Below are positions 19,313-29,192 of a stretch of DNA of 64,000 bases, piece by piece. The notes under the pieces were generated by a model, which saw only the letters and a list, made by a program, of their open reading frames with translations, had not been told where the DNA came from and made no database searches. The stretch is taken from assembly GCA_033220425.1 (NCBI GenBank), contig CM065651.1, positions 2,666,001 through 2,730,000 on the forward strand. The letters are read 5' to 3'. The translations under genes were made by a program, and so were the position numbers. Every line of letters begins with the position of its first letter. Position 1 is the first letter of the stretch. Source of the stretch: Lepraria neglecta. Lineage: Eukaryota; Ascomycota; Lecanoromycetes; Lecanorales; Stereocaulaceae.

Positions 19313-20115
19313 TCAACGCCTCAACCTAGGATCTCTGCTCGCATCATAACTACCTACTGGTCCACCCAGACGAGGATCAGCGGAGCCAGATACGATAGGT
19401 GTTGGAGCACCACCAGAGCCACCCATCGCAGGACCGTTCCTCGCTTGACACACTGCGTTCATGGCTGGCTGGAGATTTTGCTCATAGTCGTCTAGTCTAG
19501 CAACGGTTCTCTTGGCCACTCCTACATGATCGTTCTTTGGCTGGAGGTTGAACGTTGGCTGCGATCTTCGACTTGTCTTGACCACTGGCTTGGGTCCATG
19601 ACGTTTCCAGGCTGAACGGATGCCAGCATGGAGGGCGTAGGGTCCAGGCTCCTGCCTGGATGGCTGAATGAAAGGATTTGCTACTGCTTCAGAGTCGGCG
19701 TATTCTTTCTCGCACAGTCCTTGTTCACGTATCTTGTCTCTGTGGTATTATCATTAGCATGTATTTCTACTTGAATAAGTGTGTGACATCATGTACTTCA
19801 TGTTCTGCTCATGTTGCTCAAGATTGTAGGCCATAAAAGCAAGTTTCTGCTCTTGATCGAGACCGCTTGGAGGAGCAGCACTATCAGCATGTTAGTCGTT
19901 CCTTATGAATTAATGCCGACCTGTGCTCTATACCTGGGGAACGGTTGCAGAACAATTGGTTGCATTGACTTCTTTGTCTGCCCTATGCTTTGGTCGCCCA
20001 AGGCCGGCTTTGTGGCATGGTCAGTCAATCTTCCGTTTCCGACCTGCGGACTACTTACCATAATGCAACGCAAATGACTGGATACAAGACGCTGCAAGCT
20101 CCGAACACCAAACAA
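19313..20115 (-). CDS. Uncharacterised multi-exon protein ending RDPRLRR
   Basis: Exons joined by good GT-AG sites read, in order: VSSPQVGNGRLTDHATKPAL with QSIGQTKKSMQPIVLQPFP; PPSGLDQEQKLAFMAYNLEQ with HEQNMK; RDKIREQGLCEKEYADSEAV; then RSAWKRHGPKPVVKTSRRSQ and a Gly/Pro-rich C-terminus ending YDASRDPRLRR at the stop near 19313. The middle part is probably helical and charged, the end is disordered and basic. I do not recognise a domain. The 5' end is uncertain: an upstream exon may exist before 20060. Confidence 0.45.
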
Positions 20116-20666
20116 ATCGGATCTGGTCTGGAAGTGGGGAACACTTAAGAGACTTGTCCGGGGGGAAGACCTCAGTTAATAATGCCGTGGGAGGCGTGCC
20201 TATTCACAGTGGAGGGTGTCACAATTCACACCGAGAGCGCAGGATTGGAGATTGCTGGCTTCGAAAAGTCTAGCTTGGGCCCAGTCACAGGCCGCTGCAA
20301 TCGCAACTATGTCATTGGAGCATGCTTCAACATGGCTCTAGGATGTCCTTGACGACGATCAAGGGAGGCTTTCGCCTGCAACAATTTGCCGATGTTAGCC
20401 CGACGAGCTCGCCTACGAATCAGAGTCGCTATTTTTAAACCAACTTCTCTCGCCAATAAAGGTTTTCGAAAAACAGTCTTGCGGACGAAGCTGTAAAGAT
20501 CAACCCAATAAATAAATTTGCCTTGAAGGTAGAGTGAGACCTCACAGTGTACACTCAGTCCGGTTTATTCTCAGGCGCGTGGGGGGTCCAGGGCGGCAAA
20601 TTCCGCCATGATCTCAAATTGTGACGCCCGTTAAGATCTGCCAAGCAACGTCATGGAGCAAGAACG

Positions 20667-21800
20667 ATGGTGACAAGGCCAACAATGACGATTTTAAAGA
20701 CTGCATCAAGACGTCTTTCACATCTTACAGCCAGCTTCAACGCTCCTACGAATCCATTGGGTCTACCCACATCCTACGCACCTTCAACGCGAGCAATTAG
20801 CACTTCGCCCCCAAAGATGGCAAACATCCACACTCCAATTCCAGAGCTGAAGCTCAATGATGGCACATCGATTCCTATGGTAAGTATGCACTATCCCATT
20901 TCAAGCAAAAGCTAACATCCTCCAGCTTGGCTACGGCAGTATGTCCCCTCACCATCCTCCCCGGCCGGTCTCTAACGCCCCTCTCCAGCCGGAACAGCCT
21001 GGTACAAATCCTCCGAAGGCTCCATCGACCGCAATACAGTCGAAGGTGTCAAAACTGCCATCAAATTAGGCTACACGCACCTCGACAACGCAGAAGTATA
21101 CAATACAGAACTAGAGATGGGCGTTGCGATAAAAGAAAGCAAAGTGGATCGCTCGAAGCTCTTTATCACAACGAAAGTGATCAAAAACATTGCAGATATA
21201 CCGAAAGCCATTGATGCCAGCCTAAAGAAATTACAACTCGATTATGTCGATTTATACCTTATCCATTCGCCTTTCTTCGCTAAGACGGACGAGGATTTCC
21301 AAAAAGCGTGGGCGGCGATGGAAGATGTGAAAGCTTCGGGGAAAACGAAGTCGATAGGAGTGTCCAACTACCTCGAACCACATCTCAAAGCTACACTGGC
21401 AACAGCTAAGGTCCCGCCATCAATCAACCAAATCGAATTCCATCCCTACCTCCAACACGGCAACCTCATTGACTACCACAAGTCTCAAAATATTGCCGTA
21501 GAAGCATACGGTCCTCTGACCGCAGCAACGAAAGCGAAGCCCGGCCCTTGCGACGCGATGCTGGCTTCGCTGGCGAAGAAATACTATGTCAGTGAGGGGG
21601 AGATATCGTTGCGTTGGTGCATTGACCAAGGGATTGTTCCCATCACAACAAGCGGAAAGGAAGAGAGATTGAGTGACTACTTGCGTGCCATGACTTTCAC
21701 GATGACGCCAAAGGAAGTCAAGAATCTGTCAGAAGCAGGGCTAGAGAAGCATTTCAGAGGATTCTGGCAGGCCAAGTTCGACGCCAATGACAGATCATAG
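20667..21800 (+). CDS. Aldo-keto reductase (345 aa), AKR3-like
   Basis: NADPH-dependent carbonyl reductase. Exons are 20667-20879, a 13-base mini-exon 20926-20938, and 20989-21800; they sum to 346 codons including the stop. The catalytic tetrad is visible: Asp and Tyr in YTHLDNAEVYN, Lys in KLFITTKV, His in LYLIHSPFF. The C-terminal cofactor part has VPITTSGKEERL and ends FRGFWQAKFDAN, most like yeast-type alpha-keto amide reductases (AKR3C). The first 50 residues (MVTRPTMTILKTASRRLSH and onwards) are Arg/Ser/Thr-rich without acids and look like a mitochondrial presequence; a second ATG at MANIHTPIPEL would give a cytosolic form. Dual targeting by two starts is possible but inferred. Confidence 0.88.
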
Positions 21801-22268
21801 AGGCATGGGCCCGGTTGCCAAATGGAGGAATTGTATATTACATGTCATGGTCTTCACTAACAACGTACAGAAACCAGTGGGGACCAGAGTCTCAGGTCAA
21901 CTCCAGGTAGAAGACTACATATAGAGAAGGTATATAAGTAGTTAAAGACATCGACGGTTGAATTGTACAAGTAAATCTGGATGCCAAGCAGTCGAAAGGA
22001 GAATCTGGTTCCAGCCCGGAGAAACCCCGGCTAAACCCCAGGTCAGCGTCATTCACCCGCCATCGCGTTTGCCAGCCATCTTCCAAGGAAATGAGCTCCA
22101 ACCAACCAGCTCAAAACCCAGATTCACACCTTCGCTTCTCTTTCGTACAACCCTTTAGCTATAATTTGATAATCATAAACACAGCCACACCACCTTGCGT
22201 GCCCAATTAATTCTCACTCCACCTTCCAAACTTCCCGGCGCAAACGCAATATCTCCACATCACCAACC

Positions 22269-23238
22269 ATGTCCTCCGTCACATCCTCCTCCTCCTCGGC
22301 TCCAGCCGACAAGCCACTCAACGAGCTCCTCAGCACATCCCTCGTAGACATCTACGTCGGCCAAGAAAACACACGCTGGACCCTCCACGAAAAACTTCTT
22401 TGTCACCACTCGCCCTTCTTCCGCGCCCGCTTCTACAACAAGAATAACCATCCTGAATCCGTATCCTCAAAGACCTTCGGCCTCCCCGACTCCGACGACC
22501 TCCCCTTCGAACTCCTAGTCGGTTGGCTCTACTCAAAAGCGCTGCGCTACCCCGAGCAGGAGAAGGATATAGGACCAATGCTAGACCTCTATTTCCTAGC
22601 GCAGCAGTTCGAGATGCAGAAATTGTCAGAAGATGTGGTTGAGACTGTGCGGGCATTCTATCATAACCAGCAGTCCTATCCAGGGCTACGACGCGTAAGT
22701 GCTAATTTCTTTCCTTCACCGTTTCCCCTCTCGTTACGCACGCATTTCTCAACCCATTCCAACTTACCCCCTCCATCTATATCCTTCGACCTTCCAAACC
22801 CCCAATACTCCGCCCCGTGCGAGATCTACTTATATTAAACACCCTTACTAATACCACCATTCCCCACAGGTCCAATACGTCTACGCCAACACCACCTCCG
22901 ACAACGAAATGCGCGAAATGATGGTCAGCAGCATCGCGCGCTTCCTCACCCTCGGCGACACAATCCCCGCACACTGGGAGAACGCGCTGAAGAAGAATGG
23001 GCAGCTGAGCGTTGATATTATTAGGAGTATCCAGCAATGGCATTTGGAAGGGAGGTCAGTGCCGGATGCGCGGGACGCGAGTATGGATAGAGGCAGGGAG
23101 AGCAGGGGAGGGAGTATGCAGATGAGTAAAGTTGGGTTCAGTGCTATCGAGGAAGGGAGTAGTATGGATGAGCATATAAAGAAGGAGGAGGAGGAGGAGG
23201 CGGCCGCGGGGGGGGTTAATGGGCATGCGAGTTCGTGA
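22269..23238 (+). CDS. BTB/POZ-domain protein (264 aa)
   Basis: Exons are 22269-22694 and 22870-23238, with intron 22695-22869. The BTB fold covers about residues 25-115: STSLVDIYVGQENTRWTLHE then KLLCHHSPFFRARF, followed by LLVGWLYSKAL. This domain mediates dimerisation and, in many proteins, binding to cullin-3. After the domain comes a helical region (VQYVYANTTSDNEMREMMVS, IARFLTLGDTIPAHWENAL), then a short disordered acidic tail (KKEEEEEAAAGG). The layout matches the many fungal BTB proteins of unknown role. The leader is CT-rich with in-frame stops, supporting this ATG. Confidence 0.85.
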
Positions 23239-23663
23239 GGGGGTAGTTGGGATTGGGATGGGATGAAAAGTCGGGGCTGAGATGAAAAGAATGCGAAGTC
23301 AAGCGAATGCGGAGGGAGTTTGGGGTAGGTATCCTTGCTTGTTTCATGGTGGTCCTCCGATGTTCCTCGGTTGCGGATGATCGCCCCAGGGTCTCCTTCT
23401 ATTGGAAAAATCACGTGTACATCAACTCCCTGTTATGTTAGCAAGCATGCCTGTGTATATGTTAATCAAGTTAGCTATCTCCTTCATAAAAGCGATGATC
23501 GAACTGCTCTTTTCAATGACGTTTCGATTATTAATGTGAAAGGGCTGCTCAGTATTGTACAACGCTTTTCATCCTACTCTATTGTCTCAAGTCCCGCCGG
23601 GCCATTACTGGTACACATCCATCTCTGCCATCCACCGTACATGGCGCTTTATTTCTAATGTAG
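23239..23663. other. Intergenic
   Basis: No supported gene between the BTB gene and the small Cys-containing gene, which converge here. Confidence 0.4.
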
Positions 23664-23864
23664 TCATTTCTTGCCCTTCGCGTCCCTGACCTGCTTAGCC
23701 TTAGCCTCGACACCACGACCGAAGCAGTCGGCACAGGGATAATTCTTCATGGTCTGAGTGGTATTGGTGACATGATTCATCTCAGTCATGGCCTGGTCGC
23801 ACATGGTATACTTCGTGTCTTCGAGATGGCCGCACGAAAAGTGTATATTTTCGATGTGGCACAT
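23664..23864 (-). CDS. Small Cys/His protein, possible zinc-binding (66 aa)
   Basis: A true ATG opens MCHIENIHFSCGHLEDTK, followed by YTMCDQAM, a linker and NYPCADCFGRGVEAKAK. Cysteines at 2, 11, 22, 44 and 47 with neighbouring His residues (CxH, CGH, CxxC) fit a small zinc-binding module like those in many fungal proteins of unknown role. There is no signal peptide. It may be complete, or the 3' exon of something longer: the CDS begins about 700 bp downstream of ADE1 on the same strand. Role unknown. Confidence 0.5.
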   Translation of the reverse strand: MCHIENIHFSCGHLEDTKYTMCDQAMTEMNHVTNTTQTMKNYPCADCFGRGVEAKAKQVRDAKGKK

Positions 23865-24556
23865 GGCTGGCAGGCGTCGAGGTGCTTTTGGGGCAGGTGG
23901 TAGCGGCCGTTGGTAAGGTGCGTGGGTAGCGAGAGAAGCTTATTGGGAGCCTTATCGGTCTGGGTAGGGTGCAATTGGGTTGAACGGGTATGAGGGGTCG
24001 GAGTTGCCGAGAGTCTGAATTTGGATGGCTGTTGACCAATTGAGCGGGCTTGGCGTCGTTCCGTGGGTCAATTGAGGAAGCAAGGGTGTATATCCACGTG
24101 GAAATTAGGAGAAAAGGTTGGGGAGGTAGGTCCGGAAAAGTTTGTGTTTGAATTTCGTTTCTTTCGCCGATGTTGGGAAAATCGGGTTGTTGCGATTGGA
24201 TGGGATATTGACTGGATTTGGTTTTTTTGCTGGTGTGTTGGTAAAAACGGGATGCAGCATTCACTGTGCAGGATGCGAGGGTTCTTGCTGTGAGGCTTGC
24301 AATGATCAATTGATGCTGAGAGACATTGGCCGGTCTTGGGCCCATATATATAGTGCATCATTGCATCTCGATGCGTAAGTTCCTTACAGATCTGACAGCT
24401 GTGTGGAGCGACAAATGAGGTAGCATGGTGGACGGGTTAGAGTTAAGGTTCATCCGGTAGGATGGTTGTTGGGTCCACAAATGGACCATGATCGTAGCGC
24501 GTTCGACCTGCATGATCTGGTGGCAAGTGGCGTACAAAGGGACGCGATCTGATTGG
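23865..24556. other. Intergenic
   Basis: A 187-codon minus frame (23782-24345) overlaps the small Cys gene in another frame and has no family signature. I treat it as chance. Confidence 0.4.
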
Positions 24557-25770
24557 TTAACTCCTGGGAGCCTCTGATGGAGCCATATCCCAGACCTTCC
24601 CCACGAGGACATAATACGCCTCTCTGTACCGGCCGAGAGTGCTCGTGACAATGTCCGTGGGCATCTCTACCCCTTGCATACCCTTCAGTCCATTTTGCAC
24701 TAGCCAATCTAATCGACTTATTAGCGAAATCAGTTTCCCTGTTCAGCTGAACGTGAACGTACCACGCAGGTACTGCTTGTCATAAGACTCCTGACCTCGG
24801 CCAATTTTATGACTGCCGGCATTCCAGAAGCGACTACTGTCGGGAGTGAGCACTTCGTCGATCAAGACCACTGCAGGCGGTGTGGCTGATTCGTCGAGTC
24901 CAAACTCGAACTTGGTGTCCGCGATCATGATACCACGTTCGAGAGCGTAAGCACTGGCCTTCTCATAGATCTGTAGCGACAGTGCTTCAATCTGATCTGC
25001 ATATTCTTCGCCAACAATTTTGGCAGCTGCCAGAAAGAGCCATCAGCCGACTGTCCATGTGTTCACTGCGAGCTGATTGCATCTGTCACTTTCAAGCTGA
25101 GATGCAACTTACCTTCTTCTGGACTGATGTTCTCGTCCTTTTTGCCCAATTCGGCCTTCGTACTCGGTGTCCACAATGGTTTCGGTAGTTCCTGGGACTC
25201 CTGTAGACCCGACGGAAGGGGAATGCCGCATACCGTGCCGTCTTTCTGATATGAGATCCACGCAGATCCTGTTATATATCCGCGCACAATGCTTTCGATT
25301 GGGAATACTTTCAAGCGCTTGACTACCATGCTTCGTAATCTCAGCAGCTCGACCAGATTGGGTGGTAAGCGTTCCTGCAGCATCGGAGGAAGCCCCAGAG
25401 AGACGTAATGGGTGTGAAGCTCAGGTATCTTGGATTGGAGGAGATTGAACCAGAATTCGCTAAGTTGTGTGAGGATAGCACCCTTTTGATCGATTGCCTA
25501 TAACTCCGGATTTGGAATCAGTCATCGGTCCGAGCGAGGTGGTATCGGCGAGATGCATATTGTGTAGTCTTACATTCTTCATGACTACATCGTAGGCTGT
25601 GAATTGGTCAGTGCTATTCCAAATTCCTGTAGATCTGGACACTCACCAGATATTCTGTCTGTAGCCACGAAAAGGAGCTTTGAATCATCAAGCTCGTATA
25701 TTTCACGGACCTTTCCAGATGCTATCAGGTGCAGATGCTGCCGAAGATCCGTCTGCATTACGGAAGCCAT
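24557..25770 (-). CDS. ADE1: Phosphoribosylaminoimidazole-succinocarboxamide synthase (315 aa)
   Basis: SAICAR synthetase joins aspartate to CAIR in de novo purine synthesis (cytosol). Five exons: 25770-25647, 25596-25574, 25497-25113, 25026-24763, 24708-24557; together 316 codons including stop, close to the 306 aa of the yeast enzyme. Signatures: LHLIASGKVREIYELDD (nucleotide loop), ATDRIS joined to AYDVVMKN, VVKRLKVFPIESIVRGYITG (SAICAR synthetase signature 1), then IADTKFEFGLDES (signature 2) and IDEVLTPDSSRFW. The 23-base second exon is unusually short but phase-correct. No damage seen. The gene is divergent from the SelO-like gene, with about 600 bp between starts. Confidence 0.95.
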
Positions 25771-26368
25771 TGGAAGAGATTTGAAGAAAGGAGATGATGG
25801 TAGTGCTAAAATTCGCCCTGAGGTAGTTCAGAACAGGCCCGATCGAGGCAGCTGACTTGCAGCTGTCAATGCGACCCTATGCAACGCACACGCTTTCAAG
25901 CGCTATCGTATCTAGGAGGCTTTTGAGGAGAAAAAATGTTCTCATTCGCGGGGGTCGCCTCTTCTTCCGAGCACGTGCATGTTTTGTTCTGAGAAGTGGG
26001 ACGTCCTTTCCTAGCGACACGGCAGTCCAGACTCTAATAGTTTACGAGGTACTAACTCCAAGTTGAATATGTTGAATCTTGGCACGATATATGGCTGTGC
26101 GCGGGGTTACAATTTCTCAGGAAATTGGCGAATTGAGGTATTATGGAATTCTGGCGGTTAATGGACGTTGAAATTTAAGTGCCGGACGTGTTCGCTGGAA
26201 ATCGGTAAGGTTTCAGCTTAGTGTAGAAGTACGGAGATATGATAAGATTGCGGGGATAATCTCGTTCGCACGTCATATTGTTGACGTCTGCACTGCTCGC
26301 TCTTTATAATACCCAGTCTTCACTTTCTGAGCTTCTGACTATATGAAAACCAGCACTTACTACTATTT
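25771..26368. promoter_or_regulatory. Shared promoter region between ADE1 and the SelO-like gene
   Basis: 598 bp separate two divergent starts. No ORF is supported. I see no binding site I can name with confidence, so this is called from position only. Confidence 0.4.
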
Positions 26369-28312
26369 ATGATACTCCGCGCTTTGAGCCACCGTCCACA
26401 GCTTCCTTCCATGCGAATCGCCCAAATGACCTCCCTTCTGACCAACGGCGCCACGAATGGCGCCAGCAATGATATCTTCGCAGGCGTCAGCTTACAGGAC
26501 CTCCCTAAGTCAAACACATTCACAGCAAACCTTCCGTCTGATCCACAATTCAAATCACCCTCGGACTCACACAAGGCGGCCCGAGGAGATCTAGGACCTC
26601 GAATGGTCAAGGGTGCCCTGTACACATACGTCAGGCCCGAAGAGACGGAGGATTCGGAGCTGTTGGGCGTCAGTCGGACTGCTATGAAAGACATTGGATT
26701 GATTGATGGCCAAGAGAATACAGAAGAATTCAAGGAGACAGTGGCAGGGAACAAGATATTCTGGGACAACGAAACAGAAGAAGGCATATACCCATGGGCT
26801 CAATGTTACGGAGGCTGGCAGTTCGGCTCGTGGGCCGGCCAGCTCGGTGACGGCCGCGCCATCTCTCTCTTCGAATCCACGAACCCATCGACGAACACCC
26901 GCTACGAAATCCAGCTCAAAGGAGCAGGCAAGACACCCTACTCGCGCTTCGCAGACGGCAAAGCCGTACTACGATCCAGCATACGCGAATTTATCGTCTC
27001 TGAAGCCCTCAATGGCTTGCACATCCCCACCACTCGAGCTCTCTCCCTCACCCTCGCCCCAAAATCCAAGGTCCGCCGCGAACGCCTCGAACCCGGTGCC
27101 ATAGTGGCCCGCTTTGCTCAATCTTGGCTACGCATTGGCACTTTCGATATCATTCGTGCACGCGGTGACAGGACACTAGTCCGGACTCTCGCCAACTACC
27201 TCGCCGAGCATGTCTACCCAGGCTGGGAGTCTCTGCCGTCTGCCCTCGAGGATCCTTCAAAGCCTACGTCCTCTGCCATCAACCCACCCAGTGGTGTTCC
27301 TGCAGACAAGGTTCAAGGTGCGGAAGGTATAGAAGAGAACCGTTACACACGCCTTTATCGCGCAATCTGCCGAAAGAATGCTCTTACGGTCGCTGCTTGG
27401 CAAGCGTACGCCTTCACGAACGGCGTGTTGAACACCGACAACACATCCCTTCTCGGCCTCAGTCTCGACTTTGGTCCTTTCGCTTTCCTCGATAACTTCG
27501 ATCCCAGCTATACGCCCAATCACGACGATCACGCCCTAAGGTACAGCTACAAGAATCAGCCCAGCATCATATGGTGGAATCTTGTGCGCCTCGGCGAGAC
27601 ACTGGGCGAACTGATTGGTTCAGGACCAAAAGTCGACGAGAAGACCTTCGTCGAACAAGGCGTAACAGAGTCATTCGCCCCCGAACTGATCAAGAGGGCC
27701 GAAACAATCATTGGCAACGTAGGCGAGGAATACAAGACTATTTTTTTGAACGAGTACTCACGCCTGATGAGCGCTCGCCTTGGCCTCGTGAGCGAACAAA
27801 AGAGTGATTTCGAAAAGCTCTTTTCAGAGTTGCTGGACACACTTGAAGCACTCGAATTGGATTTCAACCACTTCTTCCGCCGTCTCTCCACCGTCAAACT
27901 CTCCGACCTCTCAACGCCGGACTCCCGCACAGAGAAAGCATCTATCTTCTTCCACTCCGAAGGTATGACAGCCACATCTGGCGTCACGGAATCAGCAGGC
28001 AAGGAGAGAGTAGCCGCATGGCTCGAGAAGTGGGCGGCCCGAGTGAAGCAGGACTGGGGCGAAGATCGAGATGTAGAGAGAGAGGCAGCAATGAAGAAGG
28101 TGAACCCGAAGTTCATCCCTAGGAGCTGGGTGCTGGATGAGATCATCCAGAAAGTTGAGCACCAGGGGGAGAGAGATGTGCTGAAGAGGGCTATGGCTAT
28201 GGCGGAACATCCATTTGAGGAGAGTTGGGGTGGGGACAGGGAGGAAGAGGAGCGATGGTGTGGTGACGTGCCGAGAGAAGGACGGATGATGCAATGTAGT
28301 TGTTCCTCATGA
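26369..28312 (+). CDS. SelO/Fmp40-type protein adenylyltransferase (647 aa)
   Basis: Selenoprotein-O family pseudokinases transfer AMP to proteins in mitochondria (yeast Fmp40, bacterial YdiU/SelO). The gene has a single exon. Motifs: FGSWAGQLGDGRAISLFE (about 152-169), LKGAGKTPYSRFADGKAVLR (183-202, with Lys184 and the nucleotide-contacting Arg cluster), SSIREFIVSEAL, FTNGVLNTDNTSLLGLSLDF with Asp of NTDN and of DFGP (about 369), and FLDNFDPSYTPNHDD. The usual His of HGVxNTDN is Asn here. The C-terminus QCSCSS places Cys where mammals carry selenocysteine three residues from the end. MILRALSHRPQLPSMRIAQM is a plausible mitochondrial presequence; the ATG at residue 15 or 20 is an alternative. 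Confidence 0.93.
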   Translation: MILRALSHRPQLPSMRIAQMTSLLTNGATNGASNDIFAGVSLQDLPKSNTFTANLPSDPQFKSPSDSHKAARGDLGPRMVKGALYTYVRPEETEDSELLGVSRTAMKDIGLIDGQENTEEFKETVAGNKIFWDNETEEGIYPWAQCYGGWQFGSWAGQLGDGRAISLFESTNPSTNTRYEIQLKGAGKTPYSRFADGKAVLRSSIREFIVSEALNGLHIPTTRALSLTLAPKSKVRRERLEPGAIVARFAQSWLRIGTFDIIRARGDRTLVRTLANYLAEHVYPGWESLPSALEDPSKPTSSAINPPSGVPADKVQGAEGIEENRYTRLYRAICRKNALTVAAWQAYAFTNGVLNTDNTSLLGLSLDFGPFAFLDNFDPSYTPNHDDHALRYSYKNQPSIIWWNLVRLGETLGELIGSGPKVDEKTFVEQGVTESFAPELIKRAETIIGNVGEEYKTIFLNEYSRLMSARLGLVSEQKSDFEKLFSELLDTLEALELDFNHFFRRLSTVKLSDLSTPDSRTEKASIFFHSEGMTATSGVTESAGKERVAAWLEKWAARVKQDWGEDRDVEREAAMKKVNPKFIPRSWVLDEIIQKVEHQGERDVLKRAMAMAEHPFEESWGGDREEEERWCGDVPREGRMMQCSCSS

Positions 28313-29192
28313 GGAGGGAAGGTTTTCTGGAGGGATAATTTGATTACATATTAAGCTTGATGTGACATGGATTTATGAAGGGATGGGCTAAGAAGCCATA
28401 CCTTACCAACATTCTGAGTAAAGAATAGATATGAATACCTTCATTACAGAGATATTTCCGCTTGCTATGTATCGGAAGGATATGCCTAAATGGGATATCA
28501 GTGTTTAATTGTGGAATGTCGTGTGAAGAACTGGACAAGAGTGGCAAATCCTGCATTGTGGTCGATTTAGTGTGTCAAGGACTCTTGCGAACGCTTGGCG
28601 TTGTGCCCTGTCCTTCTACACACCTAAGGAAAATCCAATAACTAGGTAAGGCACATAGTATTATATTTATTTAAAAATGTTTGTAGAGCTAGCTCTTGCG
28701 ATTCTAACGCAGCTAAAACAATTAAAATTTTCAAACTACAGCAAAAGTTATTTCTACAGGATTTTTAGATAGTTAAGGGAGATTTTGTCATGCATGCATA
28801 CCTCATTCGCGCATATCTCAGTCTGCCAAGCGGTACATCTTAGTAGTAGCTTGGCGCATACTCATATGCAGAAGTCTAAATTAGGGGAAATACGCTACGG
28901 ACAAAAGTTCAGCCATTGCCGGGCAAGGTATGTCCAACGAACGAGGCTAAAGGGTCTCACTTACTGCAAATCAAACCTGGCTTCAGTAAGATTTTATTGG
29001 AAGCTAACGCCACCGAGAGTAGGTAGGCTATCCTACCGTACGCCCGAGAGCCCATCATTACGAGCAACTGGGCACCCGGCGGCTTATGTAAGGGCATTGA
29101 CAAGCTCGAGCGGGGAGGCTGCGCAAGGGCGGGCACGGGAGTCTGACCAACAAAGTACTTGCAGAATACGGGAACGAGCCTATTACTCCACC
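28313..29192. other. Intergenic, 880 bp
   Basis: AT-rich with no supported gene. A long plus frame (28785-29366) runs into the first exon of the next gene in another frame and shows no family motif. Confidence 0.4.

Noticed and set aside
23782-24345. 187-codon minus frame near the small Cys protein
   Set aside because: Its composition is unstructured and it overlaps the more convincing small gene in another frame.
27556-28146. 196-codon antisense frame in the SelO-like gene
   Set aside because: Ser/Arg-rich shadow of a well-supported gene.
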